DNA of 64,000 nt from the IMG/VR virus record IMGVR_UViG_3300033183_000212, positions 64,001 through 128,000 of that record; one strand, written 5' to 3'. The translations under genes were made by a program, and so were the position numbers. The notes beneath the pieces were generated by a model. The model saw only the letters and a list, made by a program, of their open reading frames with translations. It made no database searches and was not told the origin of the DNA. The stretch comes from a virus. Below, in pieces: positions 50,362 through 58,776 of this stretch (the first letter of the stretch is position 1; each line of letters begins with the position of its first letter).

Positions 50362-51114
50362 ATGGCTGTTACAAGCAGAGCGACTCTGATTGACTATTGC
50401 AAACGTAAGCTCGGTGATCCAGTCATTGAGATTAACGTCGATGAGGATCAAGTTGAAGATCGAATCGATGAAGCATTAGAATACTATCAAGAGTATCATT
50501 CAGACGCTACATTAAAGACGTATCTAAAGCATCAGATCACATCGACCGATGTGAGTAATGAGTACATCACTCTTTCTTCTGATATCATTCAAGTTGCGAA
50601 GATGTTTCCTCTGACATCTACGTTTGCAAACTCTCGCAACTTCTTTGACATTAAGTATCAGATGATGCTCAACGACATGCAGAACCTCGCGTCTTTCGTA
50701 GGTGATCTCTATTACTACGAGCAGATGCAGCAGTACTTGTCTCTACTCGAGATGAAGCTGAACGGTATGCCGCAAGTCCAGTTTTCACGTAGACAGAATC
50801 GTCTCTATATCTTCGGTGACTTTGCAGATGAAGATATTAAGGAAGGCGACTACATCATCGCAGAAGTTTATCAGACAATCAATCCTGAAACTCACACTTC
50901 TGTCTACAACGACAAGTGGTTAAAAGAATACGCAACCGCACTAATCAAGCAGCAGTGGGGCCAGAACCTAATCAAGTTTGAAGGCATGCAGATGCCTGGA
51001 GGAGTGACGCTGAACGGCAGACAGATCTACGACGACGCTGTTAACGAGATCGAGAAGCTCAGAGAGACGATTCGTCTTGAGCATGAAATGCCACCAGACT
51101 TCTTCGTAGGTTAA
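50362..51114 (+). CDS. 13: gp13 neck protein
   Basis: 250 residues (T4 gp13 has 309). Start TSRATLIDYCKRKLGDPVIE, INVDEDQVEDRIDEALEYYQ, and MPGGVTLNGRQIYDDA near the C-terminus are diagnostic. gp13 forms the neck adaptor between portal and tail. Next gene gp14 starts two bases after. Confidence 0.9.
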   Translation: MAVTSRATLIDYCKRKLGDPVIEINVDEDQVEDRIDEALEYYQEYHSDATLKTYLKHQITSTDVSNEYITLSSDIIQVAKMFPLTSTFANSRNFFDIKYQMMLNDMQNLASFVGDLYYYEQMQQYLSLLEMKLNGMPQVQFSRRQNRLYIFGDFADEDIKEGDYIIAEVYQTINPETHTSVYNDKWLKEYATALIKQQWGQNLIKFEGMQMPGGVTLNGRQIYDDAVNEIEKLRETIRLEHEMPPDFFVG

Positions 51115-51115
51115 G

Positions 51116-52012
51116 ATGAGAAATCAATACTTCTCCCAGAGCGTTCGAACAGAGCAAAAGCTGTACGAAGACATCATCATAGAGTCGTTAAAGATCTATG
51201 GTCAGGATGTCTACTATCTGCCACGTGACTTAGTTGGCGAAGACAAGATCTTTGGTGACGACGTTCCTTCACGTTTCAACTCTTCTTATAAGATTGAGAT
51301 GTATGTTGAAAACACAGAAGGCTTTGACGGAGAAGGCGATCTCTTTACACGCTTTGGTGTAGAGATTCGTGACGAAGCTACGTTTGTCGTTTCACGAAGA
51401 CGTTGGTCCGATGCAGTTGGCGCTTACGACAACGATATCACTGGTGACAGACCAAGAGAAGGTGACTTGATCTATCTTCCCCTCTCTAGATCCCTGTTTC
51501 AGATCAACCACGTGGAACACGAGCAACCGTTCTACCAACTCAGCAACCTGCCGACATACAAGATGCGTTGTCAGTTGTTTGAGTACAACGATGAAGATCT
51601 CGACACTGGTGTCAAGGAGATCGACGCAATCGAGCGAGATCACGCCTACACTTATATCCTTACACTTGGCGGCACAAGCCAATACATTACAATCGGTGAG
51701 ACAGTCAGTCAGAATCTCGGCGGTGGCGTCACGATGTCCGGTGAGATCTCTAAGTGGTCAGACTCGGATCAGAAGCTTCATGTCATTCACGCGGGTGCAG
51801 ACGATGGATTGTACCACGAGTTTGTATCAGGAACTAACGTCACGATTACAGGTGAGCCAGATAGACTTGCAGACTCTAGCTTCTCTGTCAGTGCTGTGAC
51901 TGAGCTAAATAAGATATCTGAGAACGAACAGAACAGCGACTTCAGCACGATCTCTACAGACTTCTTAGACTTCACTGAAGAGAATCCGTTCGGTGATCCG
52001 GAGAACAACTAA
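51116..52012 (+). CDS. 14: gp14 neck protein
   Basis: 298 residues (T4 gp14 has 256). The N-terminus (QYFSQSVRTEQKLYEDIIIE, then QDVYYLPR) and FEGDGDLFTRFG-like and RPREGDLIYLPLSRSLFQIN blocks match the family. gp14 works with gp13 to finish the neck so that tails can join. The stop overlaps the ATG of gp15. Confidence 0.9.
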   Translation: MRNQYFSQSVRTEQKLYEDIIIESLKIYGQDVYYLPRDLVGEDKIFGDDVPSRFNSSYKIEMYVENTEGFDGEGDLFTRFGVEIRDEATFVVSRRRWSDAVGAYDNDITGDRPREGDLIYLPLSRSLFQINHVEHEQPFYQLSNLPTYKMRCQLFEYNDEDLDTGVKEIDAIERDHAYTYILTLGGTSQYITIGETVSQNLGGGVTMSGEISKWSDSDQKLHVIHAGADDGLYHEFVSGTNVTITGEPDRLADSSFSVSAVTELNKISENEQNSDFSTISTDFLDFTEENPFGDPENN

Positions 52013-52806
52013 TGTTTGGAACGTACTTTTACCATGAGAAGATTCGTAAATGTGTGGCTATCTTTGGCCGCATGTTTAACAATCTCTATGTTCTTCGTAA
52101 GAACTCGTCTGGTGCAGTTATCAGTCAAGTCAAGGTGCCGTTGTCGTATGCACCAAAGTCTAAGTATCTAGATCGAATTCGTGAGAATCCAGATTTAGAT
52201 AATGATACGAAGGTTGCAGTCAAGTTACCTCGTATGTCGTTTGAGATCACTGGTTTTGCCTATGATGCAACTCGGCAGCTTGCAAAGACAAGTAACTTTA
52301 ACACGATCGGATCTTCGACTTCTATTCGTCAGAAGTTCTTTACGCCAGTTCCTTATACGATCAACTTTCAGCTCAACATCTATGCTAAGACACAGGACGA
52401 TGCGTTGCAAGTCGTTGAACAGATCCTACCTTACTTTAATCCTCAATACTCGTTGACGATCAAGCCGTTTGCTACAGATTATCCTGACTTTAAAGAAGAT
52501 ATTCCTATTGCTATTCAGGGACTGACTTTTTCTGATGACTTCGACGGACAGCTTGAGACGCGAAGAACGATCATATATACATTAGACTTTGAAATGAAGA
52601 TCAGCTTTCATGGCCCAATATCTAACTCTGGTATTGTTCGCAGCTCTATCACTAAGCTGTTCCAGATGGATAAAGGACTCTCTGACTCTGACCTTCAACT
52701 TGAAACTATCACAACTGTTCCGGATCCATTGACAACGTATGGTATGCCAGACAGTGACTTTGGTTTTAGTACAACAATTGACCTAAGCTTTGACGATAGC
52801 GCATAA
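52012..52806 (+). CDS. 15: gp15 tail terminator (sheath stabiliser)
   Basis: 264 residues (T4 gp15 has 272). YFYHEKIRKCVAIFGRMFNN, VPLSYAPKSKYLDRI, and KLPRMSFEITGFAYD are typical; then a tube-terminator middle with YTINFQLNIYAKTQDDALQV. In T4, gp15 binds the last tube and sheath rings. Follows gp14 directly. Confidence 0.9.
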   Translation: MFGTYFYHEKIRKCVAIFGRMFNNLYVLRKNSSGAVISQVKVPLSYAPKSKYLDRIRENPDLDNDTKVAVKLPRMSFEITGFAYDATRQLAKTSNFNTIGSSTSIRQKFFTPVPYTINFQLNIYAKTQDDALQVVEQILPYFNPQYSLTIKPFATDYPDFKEDIPIAIQGLTFSDDFDGQLETRRTIIYTLDFEMKISFHGPISNSGIVRSSITKLFQMDKGLSDSDLQLETITTVPDPLTTYGMPDSDFGFSTTIDLSFDDSA

Positions 52807-52808
52807 CG

Positions 52809-53147
52809 ATGGACTCCGACAACGTAAAGACAGATTATGATTACTCGCGTGAAACATATTACGAGTTGATCGAAAAAGGCAAACAATCATTAGACCTCAT
52901 GGTAGAAGTAGCTCGTGAATCTGAGCATCCACGAGCCTTTGAAGTCCTTGCTACTATGATCAAGAACATTAGTGATGTAAACGATCGGTTGATGGATCTG
53001 AACAAGAAAAACAAAGACATCAACAAGAAAGACGAAGACAAACCGAGACAGATTGAGAATCAACAGAACAATATATTCCTAGGATCCACAACCGACCTAC
53101 AGAAACTACTACAGCAGCAACCGATCGATGTGACACCAAAAGAATAG
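52809..53147 (+). CDS. 16: gp16 small terminase subunit
   Basis: 112 residues (T4 gp16 has 164). The helical core DYSRETYYELIEKGKQSLDL, MVEVARESEHPRAFEVLATM and DVNDRLMDLNKKNKDI is the coiled-coil part of the family. gp16 rings recognise phage DNA and stimulate the gp17 motor. Order gp15-gp16-gp17 is as in T4, with one small gene inserted. Confidence 0.85.
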   Translation: MDSDNVKTDYDYSRETYYELIEKGKQSLDLMVEVARESEHPRAFEVLATMIKNISDVNDRLMDLNKKNKDINKKDEDKPRQIENQQNNIFLGSTTDLQKLLQQQPIDVTPKE

Positions 53148-53156
53148 GAGGTGTGT

Positions 53157-53444
53157 ATGAAAGAAGCAGAAGAAGCTTTGACCCGTGTGATGAACCTTGA
53201 CACATTCTTGGTACCGTTTGAGTTCCCAGAAGATTGGTGTTTTCATGGGCCGATTCCATTTGATCTTAAGATTGAAGACGGTCTTGCGATCGCAAAGGTG
53301 ATTGCTCTCACCCAAGAAGAAGCTGAAGAGAAAGTGCTCAACTACTTTGATGAGGCTGCAGAATACTGGGAAGAGACCTGGGAATTCACTCCTGAAGATG
53401 AAGAAGATGATGAAGATGAGGATGACGACGTAGAAGATGCATAG
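53157..53444 (+). CDS. Small acidic protein between gp16 and gp17
   Basis: I chose ATG 53157 (RBS AGGAGG); GTG 53151 lies inside that RBS. 95 residues: a compact part (LVPFEFPEDWCFHGPIPFDL) followed by a helix and a run of Asp/Glu at the end (about 30 residues). Acidic tails of this kind can mimic DNA or bind basic partners. Stop overlaps the start of gp17. Unknown role, probably packaging-related by position. Confidence 0.55.
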   Translation: MKEAEEALTRVMNLDTFLVPFEFPEDWCFHGPIPFDLKIEDGLAIAKVIALTQEEAEEKVLNYFDEAAEYWEETWEFTPEDEEDDEDEDDDVEDA

Positions 53445-54387
53445 TGAAACCTATCTCGGTAACGTCAGCGTTAAGAGAGATGGTGTAGTACAGCAGTGGA
53501 CACAGGATCTAGTTCAGGAGTATGCCAAGTGCATGACAGATCCTGTCTACTTTGCCGAGCACTACATTAAAGTTATCTCACTCGACAAAGGCTTAGTACC
53601 GTTTAATCTCTACGAGTATCAGAAGAACATGTTCGGGCAGTTCAACTCGAACAGGTTTAATATCGTGCTTGCTTGTCGACAGTCTGGTAAGTCCATCTCA
53701 GCTTGTGCGTATCTCCTCTGGTTTGCCTTATTCCACTCAGAAAAACTCATCGTAGTACTCGCTAACAAAGGTGAGACAGCTCGAGAGATGCTTGGTCGCA
53801 TCACACTTATGCTTGAGAACATCCCTTTCTTCTTGCAGCCTGGATGCAGGGCCTTAAACAAGGGATCGATCGAGTTCTCAAATAACTCTCGTATTCTCGC
53901 CAGAGCCACGTCTGGCTCATCGATTCGTGGTCTGTCAGTTAACCTATTGTATCTAGACGAGTTTGCGTTTGTGGAGCGCGCCACAGAGTTCTACACGTCG
54001 ACCTATCCTGTAATTGCAGCAGGTAAAGACACAAAGGTGATTGTCACATCCACAGCCAATGGAATAGGAAACACTTTTCACAAGATATGGGAAGGTGCAG
54101 TTCAAGGGGTCAATGAGTACAAGCCGTTCCGAGTCGATTGGTGGGATGTACCAGGAAGAGATGAGGAGTGGAAGAAGCAGACGATCGCCAACACGTCTCA
54201 GCTTCAGTTTGATCAAGAATTCGGTAACTGCCTAAAAAACTATTCTCAAATCACTATTTGTATAAATAACATTATATACGAGATACAAATAGGGGATTTA
54301 TATGACTCAATCAACACAAGAGGAGAGTGTGGTTTATCTGTTGAAGAGGAAATCAGACTCAGAGCCATACGTTGGTATCACGCTTAA
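53437..54387 (+). CDS. 17: gp17 large terminase, N-terminal half fused to a short N-intein
   Basis: 316 residues. N-extein 1-264 is the terminase ATPase: Walker A-like CRQSGKS at 80-86, Walker B LLYLDEF with Asp174-Glu175, coupling motif TST at 204-206. At Cys265 the terminase stops and an intein-like sequence begins (CLKNYSQITICINN, IIYEIQIGDLYDSI), resembling block A of inteins. The frame ends 24 residues later. The missing nuclease half is at 55130. On splicing, EFGN would join TFFG, which matches the unbroken gp17 pattern EF-x-x-x-F-x-G-x-x-x-TLI of T4. ATPase for DNA packaging. Confidence 0.88.
   Translation: MHSETYLGNVSVKRDGVVQQWTQDLVQEYAKCMTDPVYFAEHYIKVISLDKGLVPFNLYEYQKNMFGQFNSNRFNIVLACRQSGKSISACAYLLWFALFHSEKLIVVLANKGETAREMLGRITLMLENIPFFLQPGCRALNKGSIEFSNNSRILARATSGSSIRGLSVNLLYLDEFAFVERATEFYTSTYPVIAAGKDTKVIVTSTANGIGNTFHKIWEGAVQGVNEYKPFRVDWWDVPGRDEEWKKQTIANTSQLQFDQEFGNCLKNYSQITICINNIIYEIQIGDLYDSINTRGECGLSVEEEIRLRAIRWYHA
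54261..54268 (+). promoter_or_regulatory. Late promoter inside the N-intein coding region
   Basis: Exact TATAAATA, 33 bases before the endonuclease ATG (54302), which has RBS AGGGGA. It would express the endonuclease and the second terminase half apart from the upstream operon. Confidence 0.6.
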
Positions 54388-55027
54388 GAGAAGATTCAAA
54401 CAGAGGATGGGAGATCATAAAAGATCTAAAAAATTTAGGGGTATCGGATTTGATTACGAGATACTTGAAGAATCTACTGATAGATCTTATATTGAAAAAC
54501 AAGAAGAGTATTGGATTCAGAAACTAGATACTTATAACAATGGATTGAATGAAAGTCCTAGTGGAAAAGGTTGGGGTCATAACTCATCGAACTTTACTAC
54601 ATTAGGATTTGTTTTCTCAGATGAATCTCGTAAAAGAATGAGTGAATCTGCTAAGAAAAGAGCAGATAAAGAAGGATTCGAAGTAAGATCTCAAAGAAGC
54701 AAGGATAACTATAAGAATCCTGAATATCTTGCAAAGCAGAAGAATGCTAAGAATGGTAAGAGACTTAGACCTCCTAAAATAAGTGATGAGCAAGTTGATA
54801 ATATAAGAACCCATTATAAAAAAGAATATGATTCTTTGGTTGAACATTGTAAGAAAATAAACGAAGAAAGACATAAAAAGAATCCAAGTTGGAGAAAGAC
54901 AAATCCTGGCATTGAGTTTGGTAAACTCTATCAAAATCAATATAATTGTTCAGGTAAAATGTTGGAGCTTATAGTATTATGGAAAACAAGAACCAAGATT
55001 CTACCAGCACTTTATGGGAAGAACTAA
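54302..55027 (+). CDS. GIY-YIG homing endonuclease with NUMOD3-like motif
   Basis: 241 residues. Residues about 10-90 form a GIY-YIG nuclease: VVYLLKRKSDSEPYVGIT holds the two signature strands (VVY and YVG), followed by KRRFKQRM with the catalytic-type Arg, and EEYWIQKLDTYNNGLNES with the conserved Glu and Asn. FVFSDESRKRMSESAKKR at about 102-120 is a NUMOD3-type DNA-binding repeat; the basic remainder likely reads the target. Inserted between split-intein halves of the terminase, it should spread the insertion by cutting intein-less gp17 genes. Overlaps the N-intein ORF by 86 bases. Confidence 0.82.
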   Translation: MTQSTQEESVVYLLKRKSDSEPYVGITLKRRFKQRMGDHKRSKKFRGIGFDYEILEESTDRSYIEKQEEYWIQKLDTYNNGLNESPSGKGWGHNSSNFTTLGFVFSDESRKRMSESAKKRADKEGFEVRSQRSKDNYKNPEYLAKQKNAKNGKRLRPPKISDEQVDNIRTHYKKEYDSLVEHCKKINEERHKKNPSWRKTNPGIEFGKLYQNQYNCSGKMLELIVLWKTRTKILPALYGKN

Positions 55028-55155
55028 CTGATTATCAGCAAAAATCCTATTTGAATAGAGTACATTATGCTATTGATATTGGGGAAATACCTCACGACAC
55101 AAATATAGAACTAAAGGCGAAACAAATTTATGAAAATGAAAATCCTAACACCTAG
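54979..55155 (+). CDS. Small ORF between endonuclease and C-intein gene
   Basis: 58 residues from ATG 54979, overlapping the endonuclease 3' end by 49 bases and the C-intein gene's 5' end by 26. TLWEELTDYQQKSYLNRVHY and AIDIGEIPHDTNIELKAKQI look like genuine phage protein, not noise. Overlap on both sides suggests it is translated and passes ribosomes to the C-intein gene. No RBS stands out. Function unknown. Confidence 0.5.
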   Translation: MENKNQDSTSTLWEELTDYQQKSYLNRVHYAIDIGEIPHDTNIELKAKQIYENENPNT

Positions 55156-56227
55156 TGGATTTCAGCCATTTGATGGTGTCGCAAGATATTGGCATGATAA
55201 ATCTCTCAAATTTGTATTTGAAGACGGAGTAGTTGAATCTGCATACGATCATAGATTCATTGTCGACGATAAAGAAGTATTTGCTCGTGATGTTAGGATT
55301 GGTGACAATATTGGAAAGATTGTAAAAGATATTATTGAAATATCTGAAGGTGATTATTTTTATGATCCAGTAAATGTTTCGAATGGTAAGATCTATAATC
55401 ACGATAATGGATTTGTTTCACATAACACGTTCTTTGGAACAGGAGATACTCTGATCAATACAGAGACGCTCATGGCTTTCAGAGCAAAGCCATACAAGAG
55501 ACTACTTGAGAATAACAGTCTCTATGTTTACGAAGATACGACCAAAGGTCACGACTACATCATGACTGTAGACGTAAGTAAAGGGAGAGGTCAGGATTAT
55601 TCTACGTTTACCGTGATCGATATTAGCTGTCGCCCTTTCGAGCAGGTTGCTGTTTATCGCAACAATACTATCTCTCCGATACTCTTCCCTAACATTATCT
55701 ATAAGTATGCGAAACTCTACAATAATGCTTATGTTGTAATCGAGTCAAACGATCAAGGTGGTGTTGTGTGTAACGGGTTATACCATGAACTCGAGTATGA
55801 GAATGTTCACGTAGAGTCTGCAGTCAAAGCAAATGCGATCGGTGTCGAGATGACGCGTAAAGTTAAAAGACTTGGGTGTTCAGCGATTAAAGATATACTT
55901 GAGAACAACAAGTTAAACATCGTCGATGAGAACACCATTCTTGAGATCTCCACGTTTGAAGCCAGAGGCCAATCGTACGAGGCGAGTGACGGTAACCATG
56001 ATGATCTGATGATGAACCTAGTGATGTTTGGTTACTTTGTGTCTACTCAATACTTTGCAGACATGACAGACATCAACCTGAAACAGATGTTATTTGATCA
56101 GAAAATGAGAGAGATTGAAGACGATATCGTTCCATTTGGTTTTATTGACGACGGTAGCCAACATATAGCTACGATAGAAAGACCTGGAGCCGGTGATTGG
56201 GCCATTGAGTATGACCCAAATCTATGA
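55130..56227 (+). CDS. 17: C-intein fused to gp17 large terminase C-terminal half
   Basis: 365 residues. Residues 1-99 are a C-intein: KILTPSGFQPFDGV, a block-B-like GVVESAYDHRF, FARDVRIGD, and block F/G ending YNHDNGFVSHN with catalytic His98-Asn99. Thr100 is the +1 residue. The C-extein (100-365, 266 residues) is the RNase-H-like nuclease: DVSKGRGQD with Asp148, IESND with Glu205, and NHDDLMMNL with Asp291. It cuts the packaged DNA concatemer. Layout and many residues resemble the AceL-TerL atypically split intein. Spliced terminase would have about 530 residues. Confidence 0.9.
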   Translation: MKMKILTPSGFQPFDGVARYWHDKSLKFVFEDGVVESAYDHRFIVDDKEVFARDVRIGDNIGKIVKDIIEISEGDYFYDPVNVSNGKIYNHDNGFVSHNTFFGTGDTLINTETLMAFRAKPYKRLLENNSLYVYEDTTKGHDYIMTVDVSKGRGQDYSTFTVIDISCRPFEQVAVYRNNTISPILFPNIIYKYAKLYNNAYVVIESNDQGGVVCNGLYHELEYENVHVESAVKANAIGVEMTRKVKRLGCSAIKDILENNKLNIVDENTILEISTFEARGQSYEASDGNHDDLMMNLVMFGYFVSTQYFADMTDINLKQMLFDQKMREIEDDIVPFGFIDDGSQHIATIERPGAGDWAIEYDPNL

Positions 56228-56230
56228 AAT

Positions 56231-56238
56231 TATAAATA
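56231..56238 (+). promoter_or_regulatory. T4-type late promoter for the sheath gene
   Basis: Exact TATAAATA just after the terminase stop, 62 bases before gp18. The leader includes a perfect 10-base palindrome ATGACGTCAT (56265-56274). Confidence 0.75.
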
Positions 56239-56300
56239 ATAGAGAATTGAAAAACCACCGCATCATGACGTCATATCATTAACCAAAAAGGAAAAAAAGA

Positions 56301-58163
56301 ATGGCACTTTCAACACCTTCTGAATCTCCTGCGGTTGTAGTTAAAGAGATCGACCTGACCGGTGGTGTTCCCAACGTTCAGTCGACGACTGGAGCAATCG
56401 TAGGCAATTTTAGATGGGGTCCGTTATCAGAGAGATCTCTCATTTCGAATGAAGCAGAGCTCGCTGAAACATTCGGTACACCATCAGACAGCGGAGCAGT
56501 CGACTTTATCACTGCAGCACAGTTTCTGTCCTATTCTAGCGCGCTTCAAGTCGTTAGAATGTCGCCTGAACTAGACAGCGCCAAGCAAGGTTTGCATGGC
56601 ACTCTAGACGCAGCAACAAACTCGTGGTCGGCTCGCAATTCTACATCTGACTCAGCTGTAACAGTGTACACTGGAGACTCTGCATACAGCATTCAGATTG
56701 ATAATGCAGAAACCTTTAGAGCTAACGAATCGACTCTCAGCGCAGCTATCACGGGTGGAGACTCTGGTCTATCAGATACTACAGCTAAGCTGATGTTCTC
56801 GGCTAGATATCCTGGCGCATTAGGTAACAGTCTTAAAGTTTCGGTTTGTCCTGCGCAGTCGGCCGACAGCTCCTCGGCTTGGACTAATTGGACATACGCA
56901 TCTAGCTTTAACGCAGCTCCTATCACTTCTAACTTTGCTTCTGGTAAAAGCTCTAGCGGTGACTTGATGCAGGTTGCAGTTATCGACGAAGACGGTTTGA
57001 TCACCGGAACAGCTGGTACAGTGCTTGAAACTTTTGAAGACATATCTGTCTTGAAGGACGCTAAAAACGACGAAGGTACAAGCATCTACGCTAAGGAAGT
57101 TATTAACAACCAGTCGCAATACATCTGGATGCATAACTTTACTCAAGAACAAGTAGATGGCGGTGCAGGTGCTGCTTCAGCTCTAAGCACTGCGTATGCC
57201 CCGATTGGAAATTCTAGAGCCGTCACTAACTACTCTTTGGTTAATGGTACAAACTCAGCTGCTTTGACTACATCTGAATACACAGCAGGCTTTGATCTGT
57301 TTGCAGATAAAGATCAAGTTGAGATTGACTTCTTGATTGCGCCTGGTATGACTTCTAGATCAGACCAGACAACTGTCACTAACGACGCTGTTGCTACAGT
57401 TGCCGCTCGTAAAGACGCTGTGGTTGTTAGCTCTGTTGCTAGAAACGACTTGTTGAACACGTCAAGCGATGCTACTCGTGTTACTAACATCACGACTACA
57501 GCTGCTACCTTTACTAAATCTTCGTATCTGGTTGTTGATGGTAACTACCTGAAAGTCTATGACAAGTACAATGATAAGTACATCTATGTTCCCTCTGCCT
57601 CTTCGGTTGCTGGTCTCATGGCTGCTACAGATTATAATCTGGCTCCGTGGTACTCGCCGGCTGGTTCGAGAAGAGGTAACTTGCTCGGCGTGACTTCTCT
57701 TGTCTTTAACCCGACCAAGGCTCAGCGTGATACGTTGTACAAGGCCGGTGTCAACCCGATCGCTAACATTCCTGGACAAGGTGTGTTGCTCTTCGGTGAT
57801 AAGACCTTCTTGGGTCGTGTATCTGCATTCGATCGGATCAACGTCCGTCGTCTGTTCTTGGTACTCGAGAGAGCGATTGGTAGAGCCGCTGAACAAGTTC
57901 TGTTTGAGTTCAACGACGAATTTACTCGCGCTGAGTTCGTAAACATTGTAGAACCTGTTCTTCGTGAAGTTCAAGGTAGACGTGGTATTACAGACTTCCG
58001 TGTTGTCTGTGATGAGACTAACAACACCGCTGCTGTCGTCGACCGCAACGAGTTCATTGCTAGTATCTTCATCAAGCCTGCTCGGTCGATCAACTACGTG
58101 ACCATTAACTTCGTGGCCGTCAGAACTGGCGTTGACTTCGAAGAAGTCGTCGGCACAGTTTAA
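56301..58163 (+). CDS. 18: gp18 tail sheath protein
   Basis: 620 residues (T4 gp18 has 659). Start STPSESPAVVVKEIDLTGG, GAIVGNFRWGP and FGTP, variable Ser/Thr/Ala-rich middle, then the conserved C-terminal sheath domain: APWYSPAGSRRGNLLGVTSL, NPIANIPGQGVLLFGDKTFL, FDRINVRRLFLVLERAI and GRRGITDFRVVCDETNN. It forms the contractile sheath around the gp19 tube. Strong late promoter and RBS AAAAGGA. Confidence 0.95.
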   Translation: MALSTPSESPAVVVKEIDLTGGVPNVQSTTGAIVGNFRWGPLSERSLISNEAELAETFGTPSDSGAVDFITAAQFLSYSSALQVVRMSPELDSAKQGLHGTLDAATNSWSARNSTSDSAVTVYTGDSAYSIQIDNAETFRANESTLSAAITGGDSGLSDTTAKLMFSARYPGALGNSLKVSVCPAQSADSSSAWTNWTYASSFNAAPITSNFASGKSSSGDLMQVAVIDEDGLITGTAGTVLETFEDISVLKDAKNDEGTSIYAKEVINNQSQYIWMHNFTQEQVDGGAGAASALSTAYAPIGNSRAVTNYSLVNGTNSAALTTSEYTAGFDLFADKDQVEIDFLIAPGMTSRSDQTTVTNDAVATVAARKDAVVVSSVARNDLLNTSSDATRVTNITTTAATFTKSSYLVVDGNYLKVYDKYNDKYIYVPSASSVAGLMAATDYNLAPWYSPAGSRRGNLLGVTSLVFNPTKAQRDTLYKAGVNPIANIPGQGVLLFGDKTFLGRVSAFDRINVRRLFLVLERAIGRAAEQVLFEFNDEFTRAEFVNIVEPVLREVQGRRGITDFRVVCDETNNTAAVVDRNEFIASIFIKPARSINYVTINFVAVRTGVDFEEVVGTV

Positions 58164-58185
58164 CTAGCGTCATAGGAGAAATAAA

Positions 58186-58722
58186 ATGGCAATTTTAGGC
58201 GTTGACGATTTTAAGTCAAAACTCAGAGGTGGTGGCGCTAGACCTAATCTATTTTCGGTCACGATCAACTACCCTGGGTATGCAGGCGGCGACGCTGAGC
58301 TGACTTCGTTCTTGTGCGAAGGTGCTCAGCTTCCTGGTTCAACATTTGGTATCATCAGCGTTCCCTTTCGTGGACGTGTATTGAAGATGGCTGGTGACCG
58401 CACTTTCCCTGAGTGGACAATTACGGTTATCAACGACACCGACTTCAACGTACGTAACTCTATGGAGCGTTGGATGAATGGTATCAACAACCATGCTCAA
58501 AACACTGGTCTGGCAAGTCCTATCTCTTATGAGTCGGACCTGTTTGTTGACCAATTGGATCGCGAAGGTAACACTGTCAAGAGATACACCTTTAGAGGTG
58601 CTTTCCCTCAAGACATCAGTGCTATCGATCTCAGCTATGCTTCGACAGATGAGATTGAAAGGTTCCAGGTAACCTTTGCGTATCAGTATTTTGAGAGCCA
58701 ACAGCCTCAGACTACTACTTAA
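58186..58722 (+). CDS. 19: gp19 tail tube protein
   Basis: 178 residues (T4 gp19 has 163). FKSKLRGGGARPNLFSVTIN, LCEGAQLPGSTFG, then FPEWTITVINDTDFNVRNSM and ERWMNGINNHAQN are the tube-fold signature. Hexamers stack to form the inner tail tube. Follows gp18 with its own RBS (TAGGAGA). A hairpin terminator follows. Confidence 0.93.
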   Translation: MAILGVDDFKSKLRGGGARPNLFSVTINYPGYAGGDAELTSFLCEGAQLPGSTFGIISVPFRGRVLKMAGDRTFPEWTITVINDTDFNVRNSMERWMNGINNHAQNTGLASPISYESDLFVDQLDREGNTVKRYTFRGAFPQDISAIDLSYASTDEIERFQVTFAYQYFESQQPQTTT

Positions 58723-58734
58723 TATATAAGAGGA

Positions 58735-58755
58735 GGGGTGGATTAATTCCACCCC
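58735..58755 (+). terminator. Hairpin after gp19
   Basis: GGGGTGG (58735-58741) and CCACCCC (58749-58755) form a perfect 7-base stem around an ATTAATT loop. It lies 13 bases after the gp19 stop and before the portal gene. No long T-run, so it may attenuate transcription or protect the abundant sheath/tube message. Confidence 0.6.
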
Positions 58756-58776
58756 AATTCTAACAGGACAACTATA

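Noticed and set aside
54229-55426. Group I intron in the terminase gene
   Set aside because: The ends encode intein-type residues (Cys start, His-Asn then Thr) and a C-intein homologous to known terminase inteins, and both halves have their own reading frames and starts. An RNA intron is not needed, though RNA data would settle it.
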